This document shows, in pieces, positions 17,399 to 26,137 of a stretch of DNA of 64,000 bases. The DNA is from Sporomusa silvacetica DSM 10669. Its GTDB lineage: Bacteria > Bacillota > Negativicutes > Sporomusales > Sporomusaceae. The DNA is taken from contig NZ_LSLK01000163.1 of the NCBI RefSeq assembly GCF_002257705.1, positions 55,072-119,071 of the forward strand. Direction: 5' to 3'. Numbering within the stretch: the first letter of the stretch is position 1; each line of letters opens with the position of its first letter. A program made the position numbers and the translations under genes. Below the pieces are notes generated by a model. It ran no database searches, was not told where the DNA came from, and saw only the letters and a list, made by a program, of their open reading frames with translations.

Positions 17399-17667
17399 TT
17401 TGATACCGTGTTTGTAATCTGGATAAAATCAGAGCCAGATAGTCCCAAGATATCATCTACTACGACCGATTCAGCAGCAGCCTTTGCCGCTAGAATAGCC
17501 TGGAATGTCTTGCTATAGCAAGCGTCCGGAGTGGTATCACCCAACAAGCGGGCTTCTTTTTCCGCGGCAATGATTTTATTGCCGGTGATTTTGTCAAAGT
17601 CCAGGTTTAAGGCGGTAATTTCATTACCATCTTTAGAGATCGGTTTGCTTAATGTGATTGTGTTCAT
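17353..17667 (-). CDS. Tail assembly chaperone gpE-like, zero-frame product
   Basis: 104 residues, phage tail assembly chaperone E/41/14 family (SKDGNEITALNLDFDKITG, LAAKAAAESVVVDDILGL). It coats the tape measure during tail building. It ends NFLFNWALPVSAQAS; the Asn-Phe-Leu codons at residues ~90 contain the slip site. It lies between tube and tape measure as in P2. Confidence 0.9.
   Translation of the reverse strand: MNTITLSKPISKDGNEITALNLDFDKITGNKIIAAEKEARLLGDTTPDACYSKTFQAILAAKAAAESVVVDDILGLSGSDFIQITNTVSNFLFNWALPVSAQAS
17392..17398 (-). other. Programmed -1 frameshift site T TTT TTG
   Basis: On the minus strand the zero-frame codons TTT TTG are preceded by T, giving the X XXY YYZ heptamer T TTT TTG. 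It is the heptamer used by P2 gene E. The -1 frame stays open from here to 17225. Confidence 0.85.
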
Positions 17668-17683
17668 GTTTCATCCTCCAGTA

Positions 17684-18217
17684 TTAAATTATTCCCAGTG
17701 CTGTTTTTATACCTGATAATAGGTCCGTACCACTTACTTTGTAGACGTAGTTCAGTTTGTCAATTTCAAGTACCGTAGTGCCGTTGATTACGTATTTCAG
17801 ATATACGCATTCAAGCTCAATCGAACTATTATTAGCTCCGCCCTGTTCTAATTTGCCGAGCTCGCCCTCTGACGGAAATCCACGAATAACAATCCGGTGA
17901 CCTTCAATGCTTCTCTCTCCACTACTAACATCATACTTTTGAATTGCGGAACGAAATTCCAAGTCATGGCCTACACAATCTAAAAGACTAATCATATCTG
18001 ACGTGGTTGTCCGAAAGTTAATTTTTGTCTTTAATGACTTAGTTTGACCGATTGTCGGGGTTTCAAGCTCGCCTAAGATGCCCGCCCCTTTTACCGATTC
18101 GGTATTGTATTGGATTTTAGGCAATTCAACGTCGGCAGTACCCAAAAAGGTATTACCGCTTTTATACACCCGGTAATCGTGGATTCGTTCCGGGATTGGA
18201 TTTACACTTGAACTCAT
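17684..18217 (-). CDS. Major tail tube protein FII-like
   Basis: 177 residues, P2 FII family: PERIHDYRVYKSG at the start, ADVELPKIQYNTES, and RGFPSEGELGKLEQG near the C-terminal third. It polymerises into the inner tube inside the sheath. It follows the sheath gene by 16 nt and precedes E/E'. Confidence 0.92.
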   Translation of the reverse strand: MSSSVNPIPERIHDYRVYKSGNTFLGTADVELPKIQYNTESVKGAGILGELETPTIGQTKSLKTKINFRTTTSDMISLLDCVGHDLEFRSAIQKYDVSSGERSIEGHRIVIRGFPSEGELGKLEQGGANNSSIELECVYLKYVINGTTVLEIDKLNYVYKVSGTDLLSGIKTALGII

Positions 18218-18233
18218 AGATTACACCTCCTTA

Positions 18234-19700
18234 TTAGTCTGAAAATAGGGATTCAAAATAACTAGTATCAAATTCCAAAGTAAATTCCATGTCCTCAGCT
18301 GGTACCGGTGGAGTTACGTACACATGGAAATTTACAATACCGTTTAAGAGGTCGGTTGTAGCGTTTTCAGATTCCAAGAACTCAACCCTGCCACCTAACA
18401 GCGCACCCTTGGCCGTTAGACCGTTTAGCCAGATATTCATACTATCAACTACGGTTTGGATTAGTCTTTTATTTAATGGATCATCCACTTTCTGCCAGTA
18501 TGTTGTGATAATACTGTTTCCAATCCAGTTAAACATCCGGCGTACAGGAATCCAAGCATCCTTCGGGTCGGTACTGGTTGGGTAAATACCAGTGCGGTTG
18601 CCCCAGGATTTCCATCCGCCCATAATGTTTACCGCAATAACAACACCCTTACCGTTGACATATGCAGCCTGATCGGGGCCAAGAGTGATTTCATCACCAT
18701 CGGCATTAACTACGCTGTCAATTTGCAGAGTCTTGTTCGATGGGCTGACATACGGAATATCGCCATTTTCTGAATCGACATAGCACATCAGCCCAGTCAG
18801 TTGGGTACTAAGACGGAACTTCACACCATCCAAAGCGACTTTGGGCCAGCAGTTGATCTGATACTCACTGATATAGTTTTTAGTGGTTTTCCACTCGTAC
18901 ACTTCGGTATATAGGTCAGCGCCGCTGCTAGTGCAATCAATATCGCAGACGGCCATGGCTTTAAATAGGCTGTTGATATTCGTGCATTTTGCTTTCATAA
19001 CAGCCGCAACACCTGATTGATCACTCCATCCAGGCGCATTGATAAGCCCCGGTACCAGCCCGAATTTCGGGAATACCTGGTCAATTAGTTCCATACCGGT
19101 CATTGCACCGGTAGTGGTGTCGGTACCACCAATAATATCTGTCGATGTTACCAGGGACGGGTCGAGGTTGTTATATGAGACTACCAAGCTTGGCTGACTG
19201 GATGTAATTGCGCCGCCATCGATGGCCGTAATCAGTACATATCCGTCATCGTCGAACGCAGCAGTATAATCAGTTCCGGAAACAAGTTCCTGCCCTGCGG
19301 TGGTAAGCTTAACAGCCAGCGATGATAATAAAATACCTTTCGTTTTAATCGTAGCCTCACTATCGGCTAAAGTTACACTCGCATCACTAACACTAACTTT
19401 GTGTTCTGCCGGGTCAAGCACGTTAATGAGCACCACCGGAGCCACCGCATATAGTTTAAACAAAACATAAATTGCTTCGCATAGCTCATAGTTTTCCCAG
19501 TCGTCGGAATAGCCCAACGCTGCGACCGCCTCGCTGTAGGTATAGGCCAGCAAAGGCTTATTTACATACGCGGTAGGGTCCGTGACCAAATTAACCGGCG
19601 CTCTGCCGATAAAAACAGGCAAACCGGCTGAAACTTCAGCCGGTGCTGTTACTGAGGTTGCGACCTCGTTTATATACACCCCATGTTTGTATTCGGACAA
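18234..19700 (-). CDS. Contractile tail sheath protein (FI-like)
   Basis: 488 residues. Typical sheath features: N-terminal HGVYINEVATSVTAP, the SVVNADGDEITLGP loop, and the C-terminal WGNRTGIYPTSTDPKDAWIPVRRMFNW region split across GGWKSWGNRTG and VRRMFNWIGNSI. Contraction of this sheath drives the tube into the host. Its presence makes the phage a myovirus. Confidence 0.94.
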   Translation of the reverse strand: MSEYKHGVYINEVATSVTAPAEVSAGLPVFIGRAPVNLVTDPTAYVNKPLLAYTYSEAVAALGYSDDWENYELCEAIYVLFKLYAVAPVVLINVLDPAEHKVSVSDASVTLADSEATIKTKGILLSSLAVKLTTAGQELVSGTDYTAAFDDDGYVLITAIDGGAITSSQPSLVVSYNNLDPSLVTSTDIIGGTDTTTGAMTGMELIDQVFPKFGLVPGLINAPGWSDQSGVAAVMKAKCTNINSLFKAMAVCDIDCTSSGADLYTEVYEWKTTKNYISEYQINCWPKVALDGVKFRLSTQLTGLMCYVDSENGDIPYVSPSNKTLQIDSVVNADGDEITLGPDQAAYVNGKGVVIAVNIMGGWKSWGNRTGIYPTSTDPKDAWIPVRRMFNWIGNSIITTYWQKVDDPLNKRLIQTVVDSMNIWLNGLTAKGALLGGRVEFLESENATTDLLNGIVNFHVYVTPPVPAEDMEFTLEFDTSYFESLFSD

Positions 19701-20033
19701 TTATTTCGCCCCCTTCTGTAGATAGGCTGTTACCTGGCTATACCAGGTGTTATAGGCCGTACCCGTTTTACTGATTCTAGCCAATGTCTCGGACAGTTTA
19801 CTGACCGGCACGAACAGTTTTCCAACTGCCGGACACGCTGCCAATACTGTATCCATGTGAGTCGGTATCCCATTTTTAAACACGGCGAATCGGTTTAATC
19901 GTTCACTGGCGATGTTGGGGCCAACATAAATCTGGCTTTCTGTCGCAGTAGCTGCAGTTCCGGAAGTTGTTGCAGTACTGGACGCCGTAGCTGTCGCAGT
20001 TGTTGCTTCAGCAGTCAAGGATTCTTCGGACAT
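19701..20033 (-). CDS. Unknown phage protein upstream of sheath
   Basis: 110 residues. The first 35 are a low-complexity Thr/Ala/Ser linker; the rest is a compact domain (QIYVGPNIASERLNRFAVF, LFVPVSKLSETLARI). The stop abuts the sheath start. Position between head-completion genes and sheath suggests a tail-assembly or neck role; no family recognised. Confidence 0.7.
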   Translation of the reverse strand: MSEESLTAEATTATATASSTATTSGTAATATESQIYVGPNIASERLNRFAVFKNGIPTHMDTVLAACPAVGKLFVPVSKLSETLARISKTGTAYNTWYSQVTAYLQKGAK

Positions 20034-20487
20034 CTTCGTCCACCTCCTGTATATTTGGAATTGAAATGTTTAATGTAAACCAACCTGCCCATTCCGGCGC
20101 AGGTTGTTCTTCGGGAAATTCGCGTTTCATCGGTAGCTCAATAGAAAAACATTTACCGAAAAGTCGGTGAGCCAGCAAATGCGTTTTAATGGCATTGGTC
20201 AAATTCAGTAAATCACGCCAGCCGCGCTGGTCATCCTCAGAATATGTGCCGCATATTACTTTTACCTGTGCCATGGCTCCTTCGTCGTTGCTGGAATCGT
20301 TTAAGTACCGAGCAATCACATACGGGAAATCCTCAGTAGCTTCGGTATCTTTCGGATTTTTTGCTGGCAAATACCCATCAACAACCTGCGGAGCGCGAAT
20401 AACACCTTTTGGCGTTTCTAATTGCAGCGTAGCTGTAGCCTGTTTTAGTTCTTTGACCAGTTCGTCCATCATGATTGATATGTTCAT
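20008..20487 (-). CDS. Probable tail terminator/completion protein (gp37- or U-position)
   Basis: 159 residues. GYLPAKNPKDTEATEDFPYVIARY and GTYSEDDQRGWRDLLNLTNAI recall small Mu/PBSX-type gp37 tail-completion proteins. It occupies the place that tail terminator U holds after Z in lambda. It overlaps both neighbours (four bases with Z, 26 with the next gene). The assignment is from position and weak resemblance. Confidence 0.6.
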   Translation of the reverse strand: MNISIMMDELVKELKQATATLQLETPKGVIRAPQVVDGYLPAKNPKDTEATEDFPYVIARYLNDSSNDEGAMAQVKVICGTYSEDDQRGWRDLLNLTNAIKTHLLAHRLFGKCFSIELPMKREFPEEQPAPEWAGWFTLNISIPNIQEVDEDVRRILDC

Positions 20488-21038
20488 AGATGACCCTCCA
20501 GGATACGATTAATCTCATGTTCAAGGCGTTTGTCCAATGTTTCAGTTGCTTTTTCTTCAACGCTTTTCATGACGTTTTCATTGCCTACCATTTGTGGGAT
20601 AGACGGTCCATAGAGTTGCTTTAACGGGTACCGCGCTTTTCCCGCTCGCACAAATACGCCAGTATGTCCGCTACCAACTCCGGCCACAAATGCTTTTTTA
20701 ATTGGCTTACGTCCGCCAGAACGTTTCACTCGGACCGTAACAGCAACCCTTTTACCTGGTCGCTTTGGATTTATGTCGAACTTTGATAAAGCTATAGGGC
20801 TACCGGATGACCTGATAGCCCCCAAAGGATTGCTTGGATTTGCGTTTTTTATTACCATGGTTTTTCGTACTTCACCGGCAGCAATTATATAATCTTTGGT
20901 TACACTGCGCACGGCTTCTGCCCTTGCAGATGTAAGGCTTCGGTTAATTGCGTTGCTTTGAGCCCTGGGCAGTGCATCTTTGATACCACCCAACAGTGTT
21001 TCGGATTTTTTAATCTGTTCGGCGTTAAACTCAATCAT
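20484..21038 (-). CDS. Minor tail protein Z-like (lambda)
   Basis: 184 residues, GPZ family: ALPRAQSNAINRSLTSARAE at the start, KDYIIAAGEVRKTM, RVKRSGGRKPIKKAFVA, GKARYPLKQLYGPSIPQM. In lambda Z connects head and tail completion. Overlaps FII-like upstream by four bases. Confidence 0.88.
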   Translation of the reverse strand: MIEFNAEQIKKSETLLGGIKDALPRAQSNAINRSLTSARAEAVRSVTKDYIIAAGEVRKTMVIKNANPSNPLGAIRSSGSPIALSKFDINPKRPGKRVAVTVRVKRSGGRKPIKKAFVAGVGSGHTGVFVRAGKARYPLKQLYGPSIPQMVGNENVMKSVEEKATETLDKRLEHEINRILEGHL

Positions 21039-21337
21039 GAGCGATTCGCCTCCAGTATGACTTCCAACAATCCTTCGCCGATGCAGTCCACAATATAAAA
21101 ATACTCATTGTCGATGCTCATTTTTTGTCCTGGTATCGGCCTATAGCCCAAGGTTTCTTGCTTAACAAATAACTGACGACGTACAACATATACGCCGTCA
21201 ATCTGATTTGGGCTTGATTTGTCGTCAATCACGCACAGGATATTTGCCTGGCCGTCGATGGTGTGGGTGGTGGCAAATTCGTCGACATCTAAAAATACAT
21301 CGTCAATATCAGTGCTCATGACATCTTTTAAGTTCAT
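21035..21337 (-). CDS. Head-tail joining protein FII-like (lambda)
   Basis: 100 residues of mostly beta structure. DIDDVFLDVDEFATTHTIDG and SIDNEYFYIVDCIGEGLLEV match the lambda FII/phage_attach pattern. It finishes the portal end of the head so that the tail can dock. Lies in the expected place between E/FI and Z. Confidence 0.75.
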   Translation of the reverse strand: MNLKDVMSTDIDDVFLDVDEFATTHTIDGQANILCVIDDKSSPNQIDGVYVVRRQLFVKQETLGYRPIPGQKMSIDNEYFYIVDCIGEGLLEVILEANRS

Positions 21338-21346
21338 GGTATCACC

Positions 21347-21628
21347 TTATTTTACTGTCTTTTTAGGATCAACAGACGGCAACGTTGCCGTTGAATCGCC
21401 GGTTTCAGTGCTAGTATCAGCAACAGTACTAGCGCCGATATCTGCGCTAACCTTAACATCTGTAGTACTGGCCGCACTTACTTCTCTTTCCGGCAAGGCT
21501 TCAATAGTCCCATTGCTATCGGCAATCAAATTCTCGCCCAATTCCTGATCAACGTCATAAATAATACTACCAGGACCACAATCTTTGCCCTGGTAGCGAA
21601 CGGTAAACTGTTTAACATGTAAATCCAA
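21347..21628 (-). CDS. Small protein in the FI position
   Basis: 93 residues. The first ~45 (KQFTVRYQGKDCGPGSII) look folded; the rest is a Ser/Thr/Ala linker. It occupies the place of lambda FI between major capsid and FII, but no sequence match can be claimed. Confidence 0.65.
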   Translation of the reverse strand: MDLHVKQFTVRYQGKDCGPGSIIYDVDQELGENLIADSNGTIEALPEREVSAASTTDVKVSADIGASTVADTSTETGDSTATLPSVDPKKTVK

Positions 21629-21662
21629 GGTGTTTCCTCCTTCACCGGTAATCGGCTAAAAA

Positions 21663-22718
21663 TTAATATGCCTTCAGAGTGTACCAGTCGTCAATAAACT
21701 CCGGTTTCGGCACGCACTTACTAGCAACACGGAGCATTTGCACGTCTTTGCCAGTCTCATTCCAGACTTTCGGCACGTTAGCGCCCTGGTATGTACGCCT
21801 TACGCCATCTTGTTCCAGTTGGGTAACAGCGCCGAATAATTGACTTCCGCGACCAGAAACACCCATAATAAAATAACCGTCAGGAATGTATTGCTGAATA
21901 GTTTTGGCAGCATCTTCATAAATTCCGTCATACGCATAAATTTCCAAATTCAGGCTTTGAATATAACCAATACGGACCACGCCCGGATCAATAATACGAG
22001 GTTGAATGCTCATTAGTGACATATTTTGTGCATTAGGAATCATTAGATACTCTAAAATACTGGCATTTTTCAAGATTTTGTTGCTGGTTTTATAGCTTCC
22101 AATCGCTGTATTTGGCACACGGCCACTGTTACGCGATACTGCTTGAGACATGTCCTGCAATTGCCCATAAATGTCTGCACTAGTATCAGTCCACATATCG
22201 GTCCCTGTTAAAGTTAGCTTCTGTGTCCAGTCTGAATAGGTCACAGTGTCAACAATAGCCGTTTCACCATCATCGGCATATCCTTCAACATTAAACTGAC
22301 CATATAGCATAAGCTGAGCACACATCCACTCTATGCGCCGTGTATTCATATCGACCATATCGGCCATGTCCTGGGCTCTAAGTTGCTGCGCCCTTTGTTC
22401 CTGCGTAATACTTGAAAATACATTCTCACCAAAAGCACGGTTTTCAACATCGTCGTTCGTCGTTGGGCGCGACGGTGCCATCATCGGCGGTTCATATTCC
22501 TTGGTACTGAAACCAGTACGACCAACATTTACGCTGCTGCCTCCCTTAGAAACAAACGGTGACAAAACCCGGTTACCCTTACGGTAATCCATGAGCACCG
22601 TTTTAGTGACAAAAGTTTTTATATCAGGAAAAAAGGTATCCCTAAACAAGGTTTGCGGTGGAAATGACTGCTCCAGTGCCTGCAATAGTGTATAAGTATT
22701 GTTAATATCAATAGCCAT
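21663..22718 (-). CDS. Major capsid protein E (lambda-like)
   Basis: 351 residues, Phage_cap_E family with the HK97 fold. Clear blocks: FFPDIKTFVTKTVLMDYRKG, EYEPPMMAPSRPTTNDDVENR split by linker, RRIEWMCAQLMLYG and WYTLKAY at the C-terminus. It follows decoration protein D and a protease/scaffold gene, the lambda order. Confidence 0.93.
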   Translation of the reverse strand: MAIDINNTYTLLQALEQSFPPQTLFRDTFFPDIKTFVTKTVLMDYRKGNRVLSPFVSKGGSSVNVGRTGFSTKEYEPPMMAPSRPTTNDDVENRAFGENVFSSITQEQRAQQLRAQDMADMVDMNTRRIEWMCAQLMLYGQFNVEGYADDGETAIVDTVTYSDWTQKLTLTGTDMWTDTSADIYGQLQDMSQAVSRNSGRVPNTAIGSYKTSNKILKNASILEYLMIPNAQNMSLMSIQPRIIDPGVVRIGYIQSLNLEIYAYDGIYEDAAKTIQQYIPDGYFIMGVSGRGSQLFGAVTQLEQDGVRRTYQGANVPKVWNETGKDVQMLRVASKCVPKPEFIDDWYTLKAY

Positions 22719-22742
22719 ATTAATCTAACCCCCTTAAATTTT

Positions 22743-23114
22743 TTATTGTTCGGACGTCAACAAAATATTAACGTCGCGTAATGCGTCTTCATGGGTATCC
22801 GCAGTGTCGGTACCACCAAAAACCAAGGCTTCACGATTAAACGGCCCTGCCCAATATACAGGGGTGATTACGTCTGCACTGGTGGCATCTACATCATAGA
22901 CCAATATGGCTTTTGCGGTTTGACTACCATCAGTGTTAGTACTATTAACCGTTGTATATTTACCACTGGTGGTAATTACCCCTAAAACCGTACCGCGTAC
23001 CAATTTACCCGCCCCACTGGCAATGGTAACATTCTTTGTGGAAACTGCCGGATTACAGCCGCCAATTAAGCCGTCATACTCAAACGTATCAATTGAATTA
23101 ACTAATTCAGCCAT
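22743..23114 (-). CDS. Head decoration protein D-like (lambda)
   Basis: 123 residues, gpD/HDPD family (GCNPAVSTKNVTIASGAG, LVRGTVLGVITTSGKY, KAILVYDVDATSADVI). It binds as trimers on the expanded capsid and stabilises it against packaged DNA pressure. Its start overlaps the stop of the protease/scaffold gene. Confidence 0.9.
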   Translation of the reverse strand: MAELVNSIDTFEYDGLIGGCNPAVSTKNVTIASGAGKLVRGTVLGVITTSGKYTTVNSTNTDGSQTAKAILVYDVDATSADVITPVYWAGPFNREALVFGGTDTADTHEDALRDVNILLTSEQ

Positions 23115-23527
23115 TACTTAACCCTCCCGTTCTTTTTATTAATTACACTAGCCATGAAGCTAATGTCCTCAGCGTCCTTTTGCTTGTCATCTGCTCCAGT
23201 GTTATTTGCACCTGTAGCTAAGGCACCATCAACGCCGGAAGCCTTGTTATCGATAATGGCCTTTGTCATAAAATCTTGTGCCGGGTCCGCTGGCTTATCA
23301 ACCGGAATATGCTTTTTGGCAATATCGACGTACTTTTGCACATCCTCGGCTGTTTTGCCAGCAGCTTTTGCGTCAATAATAATCTCATGCACAGCCGCAT
23401 TTTTAGGATCATCAAGTGCATCCAGTGCAGTAATGCGGGCGCGCTCACTCGTAACTGCATCATTTACCACCTGATTGACCAAGTCGGGCTTTTCTTTTTT
23501 TAGATCCTCGACTGAATTAATTTCCAT
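23114..23527 (-). CDS. Nested scaffold protein (Nu3-like) from an internal start
   Basis: Within the protease gene an in-frame ATG at 23527 is preceded by AAGGAGG at eight bases, a stronger ribosome site than most genes here. The 137-residue product (MEINSVEDLKKEKPDLVNQ...) is helical, charged and has no catalytic residues. Lambda C/Nu3 uses this nested layout for protease plus scaffold. The region between protease core and this ATG is a low-complexity linker. Confidence 0.75.
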   Translation of the reverse strand: MEINSVEDLKKEKPDLVNQVVNDAVTSERARITALDALDDPKNAAVHEIIIDAKAAGKTAEDVQKYVDIAKKHIPVDKPADPAQDFMTKAIIDNKASGVDGALATGANNTGADDKQKDAEDISFMASVINKKNGRVK

Positions 23528-24283
23528 CTCTGTATCCTCCTTATTTTTTTGCTTATTCGCAGCAGGTTTCATCGGCGGTTCCTGTGATGAACCAAATTTT
23601 TTTGCGACTTCAAAGAAGTTTTTCATTGAATCATTAGCCGCGTTTTGGATTGCCAGCCGATTGAAGGAAAAATTCATAATAGGTTCTGCCTTTTCACCCT
23701 GGCTATCTACTGGCATGTGAATTTCAGTGGCAAAACCTTCTTTTATGGCTGTTTTGGCGCTCATATAGGTTTCGTCGTCCATCATAGAGGCAATCTTGTT
23801 ACGATCTAACTTTGTGGCTATTTGGTAAGCATTTACGATGGTTTCTTTAACCACATCCAGCACATCCGCTGTTTTTCTCAAGTCTGTAGCGTAGCCATAA
23901 GCACCAGTTAACGGATTATGCATCATAAAAATGCCGCCGATGGTAATTTTTCGCTCATCGCCAGCCATAGCTGGGATAGTTGCTGCGCTCATGGCTCTAC
24001 TGTCAATTATTGTCGTTACCTTCGCCCCGGTCTTTTTATGCTCCATCAGCGCATTGTAAATTCCGGTTGCCGCAAACACGCTGCCGCCATAACTATCAAT
24101 CCAAACCGAAATATTTTTACCGACATACTGCGCGAGTTCATTGCGGAACGAATTGGGCGAGGCAGCTGCTATGCCAAGCCATTCATAAATCCACGATTCA
24201 TCATCGTCTACGATGTCACCGTCAATTCTTAATATGACGTCTTCGTCTTTGGCATCGTTTTTGAAGTTCCAAAACCTTTTCAT
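23114..24283 (-). CDS. Head maturation protease (ClpP/S49 fold) with C-terminal scaffold
   Basis: 389 residues. Residues 15-200 are a ClpP-like serine protease: ISVWIDSYGGSVFAATGIYN (oxyanion loop), SRAMSAATIPAMAG (nucleophile Ser), GIFMMHNPLTGAYG (His). Residues ~255-389 are scaffold and can be made separately. The protease trims the scaffold and portal during head maturation. The gene overlaps portal upstream by four bases and D downstream. Confidence 0.9.
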   Translation of the reverse strand: MKRFWNFKNDAKDEDVILRIDGDIVDDDESWIYEWLGIAAASPNSFRNELAQYVGKNISVWIDSYGGSVFAATGIYNALMEHKKTGAKVTTIIDSRAMSAATIPAMAGDERKITIGGIFMMHNPLTGAYGYATDLRKTADVLDVVKETIVNAYQIATKLDRNKIASMMDDETYMSAKTAIKEGFATEIHMPVDSQGEKAEPIMNFSFNRLAIQNAANDSMKNFFEVAKKFGSSQEPPMKPAANKQKNKEDTEMEINSVEDLKKEKPDLVNQVVNDAVTSERARITALDALDDPKNAAVHEIIIDAKAAGKTAEDVQKYVDIAKKHIPVDKPADPAQDFMTKAIIDNKASGVDGALATGANNTGADDKQKDAEDISFMASVINKKNGRVK

Positions 24284-25911
24284 TCCTTCACACTTCCTCC
24301 CTCCTCCGGCTCTTTTTCATCAGTTTTCGTCTTAGCCACCGGTTCTAATGGCAATCCCAATGCCTGCATTCGCTCCTGCTCGATCGCCAGTCGTTCAATG
24401 TTTTCATCCCAACTGGTGCCAGTCATTTCCGCCGCTTCTTTTTCACGCGTACTGATACCCTGCTGAACACGGGCTGCAGAGGCTTGTACCTCTTTTACCG
24501 GATCAAGAACACCCATTACCGGACCGTACCATTCAGCATTGCACCAGGCTTTGCGAATTAGTGGGTTTGTGAAAAATCCCGGTGCTTTAATACGCCTAAT
24601 AGCAACCGCCTCGCCAAGCCAGGTTTCATATGATGGCTGATTGAAGTCACGCGAAAACCACACCCTGCGTATTTTGTAAGCAGCCCATGCTTGCAGCAGC
24701 GCAGCCCGGCTTGCGGTATAGGAAGAATTAAATGCTTTCAGGATTACTTCGTAAGGCTGCTCCAATCCTGCGCCGATTTGTTTAATTAACTGGTTTGTAA
24801 ACGGCTCATAGGTTGACAGTGTTCGGCTGGCATCCACCGAGGTAACGTCATACCCCGGAGGCAAAACATTCATTGTCCCAGATCCTAACTCAAAGTCGTT
24901 TGGATTCAAAGAAACCTTATCACGTTGACTCAACGCTTGCTCAATCGGAAAACCGGTACCTGCGTAGCTTTCTTTAAAAAACACGCTAAAAAATGATTTT
25001 ATTATCGCCGCCGTCAGTTCAGCTTCCGTATATCGGCCAACCTGTTTCAGTACTTCCAGTACAGGCGCTAAATACGGAACGCCCCGATATTGTTCAGGGC
25101 GTTCATCGTGGGAAATTTGCAAGATATTCGGCTGTCCGGTTAGTTTCCCAAACGCTTCCACGCGCACCCACTTAGGCAATTGCGTGTTCGTGGGATCATA
25201 CGGATATTTATTACAAATCCAATATGCCACCACCGCCCCATCGTCATCGACTTCAACGCCATTTATAATGCGGTTGCCATTGTCCGGGTTCTTAACAACA
25301 ACGCTCCACGGCGATATGGCTCCTAGAAGCGACTGCACACCAGGATTACATATCCTACTGGCTTCAAATAGCTGTATTCGCAAGCTATAAGGCATACCTG
25401 GCACTGGTACCCGATATTTAAAAGCTGCGAAACTATCGCCATCAATCAGGTACCGCTGATAGGCGATATCCTGCATATCATACCAATTGTTTTTCCGCAG
25501 TACATCACAAAACTTACTGCTGGCCCACAGGTCAAATTCTTCTTTGACGATTTGCCCCCATTCCTCAGCCTCTTTGGAGGTAATACCCAGCAGTTTATAT
25601 TTTGGTTTCGGGCTTAGTCTGAGTCCGGCACCAATAACACTAGTACGCGATGTATTAATTGCGCTAGTTGCCAGTGGTAGACCCATCGCTGCATCCGCCG
25701 ATCGAGCACGCAGCGTGTTTAAATTGACATCAATGTCCGACTGTGGACTGCTTTGAATCGGTCGCCAAGCAGCTAAGCTTCCCTTTCGGTAGCTGGCACC
25801 GCTCTCTGAGTAACCGGTATTTATGATCTGCCGCAATATTTGCGCCCCTACCTGCTGCGTGACCGGTGCACTTGTAGGCATCCTGGCTTTTTGCCTTCGT
25901 TTTCTACTCAT
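24280..25911 (-). CDS. Portal protein B-like (lambda)
   Basis: 543 residues, phage_portal_2 (lambda) family: WRPIQSSPQSDIDVNLNTLR, RSADAAMGLPLATSAINTSR, VIGAGLRLSPKP, YLIDGDSFAAFKYRV. It forms the dodecameric ring through which DNA enters and leaves the head. The C-terminal ~30 residues are charged and probably disordered. Overlaps the protease gene by four bases. Confidence 0.93.
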   Translation of the reverse strand: MSRKRRQKARMPTSAPVTQQVGAQILRQIINTGYSESGASYRKGSLAAWRPIQSSPQSDIDVNLNTLRARSADAAMGLPLATSAINTSRTSVIGAGLRLSPKPKYKLLGITSKEAEEWGQIVKEEFDLWASSKFCDVLRKNNWYDMQDIAYQRYLIDGDSFAAFKYRVPVPGMPYSLRIQLFEASRICNPGVQSLLGAISPWSVVVKNPDNGNRIINGVEVDDDGAVVAYWICNKYPYDPTNTQLPKWVRVEAFGKLTGQPNILQISHDERPEQYRGVPYLAPVLEVLKQVGRYTEAELTAAIIKSFFSVFFKESYAGTGFPIEQALSQRDKVSLNPNDFELGSGTMNVLPPGYDVTSVDASRTLSTYEPFTNQLIKQIGAGLEQPYEVILKAFNSSYTASRAALLQAWAAYKIRRVWFSRDFNQPSYETWLGEAVAIRRIKAPGFFTNPLIRKAWCNAEWYGPVMGVLDPVKEVQASAARVQQGISTREKEAAEMTGTSWDENIERLAIEQERMQALGLPLEPVAKTKTDEKEPEEGGSVKE

Positions 25912-25921
25912 GGCATCACCC

Positions 25922-26137
25922 CTATAAATCCCTTAATATTACGCGTCTGGAACGTCCGCCAGGTTTGTATGTGGCACCCGCCCCGCCCGCTAATAACTCG
26001 TTAATACCTTCACTGATCTGATTAAGGTCGGCGCGACGATTCTTTTTGCCACCTTCTTGGTATTCCTGGGACAGCAGTGCTTTTTGCTCGGCATCAATAT
26101 AGTTTTTCAAGCGCGTTTCTTGTACGCTATCAGCCAA
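25922..26137 (-). CDS. Head-tail joining protein W-like (lambda)
   Basis: 71 residues, gpW family in the lambda position between terminase A and portal B: ETRLKNYIDAEQKALLSQEY, then RRADLNQISEGINELL and a basic tail RSRRVILRDL. It abuts the terminase stop at 26138. Confidence 0.85.
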   Translation of the reverse strand: MADSVQETRLKNYIDAEQKALLSQEYQEGGKKNRRADLNQISEGINELLAGGAGATYKPGGRSRRVILRDL

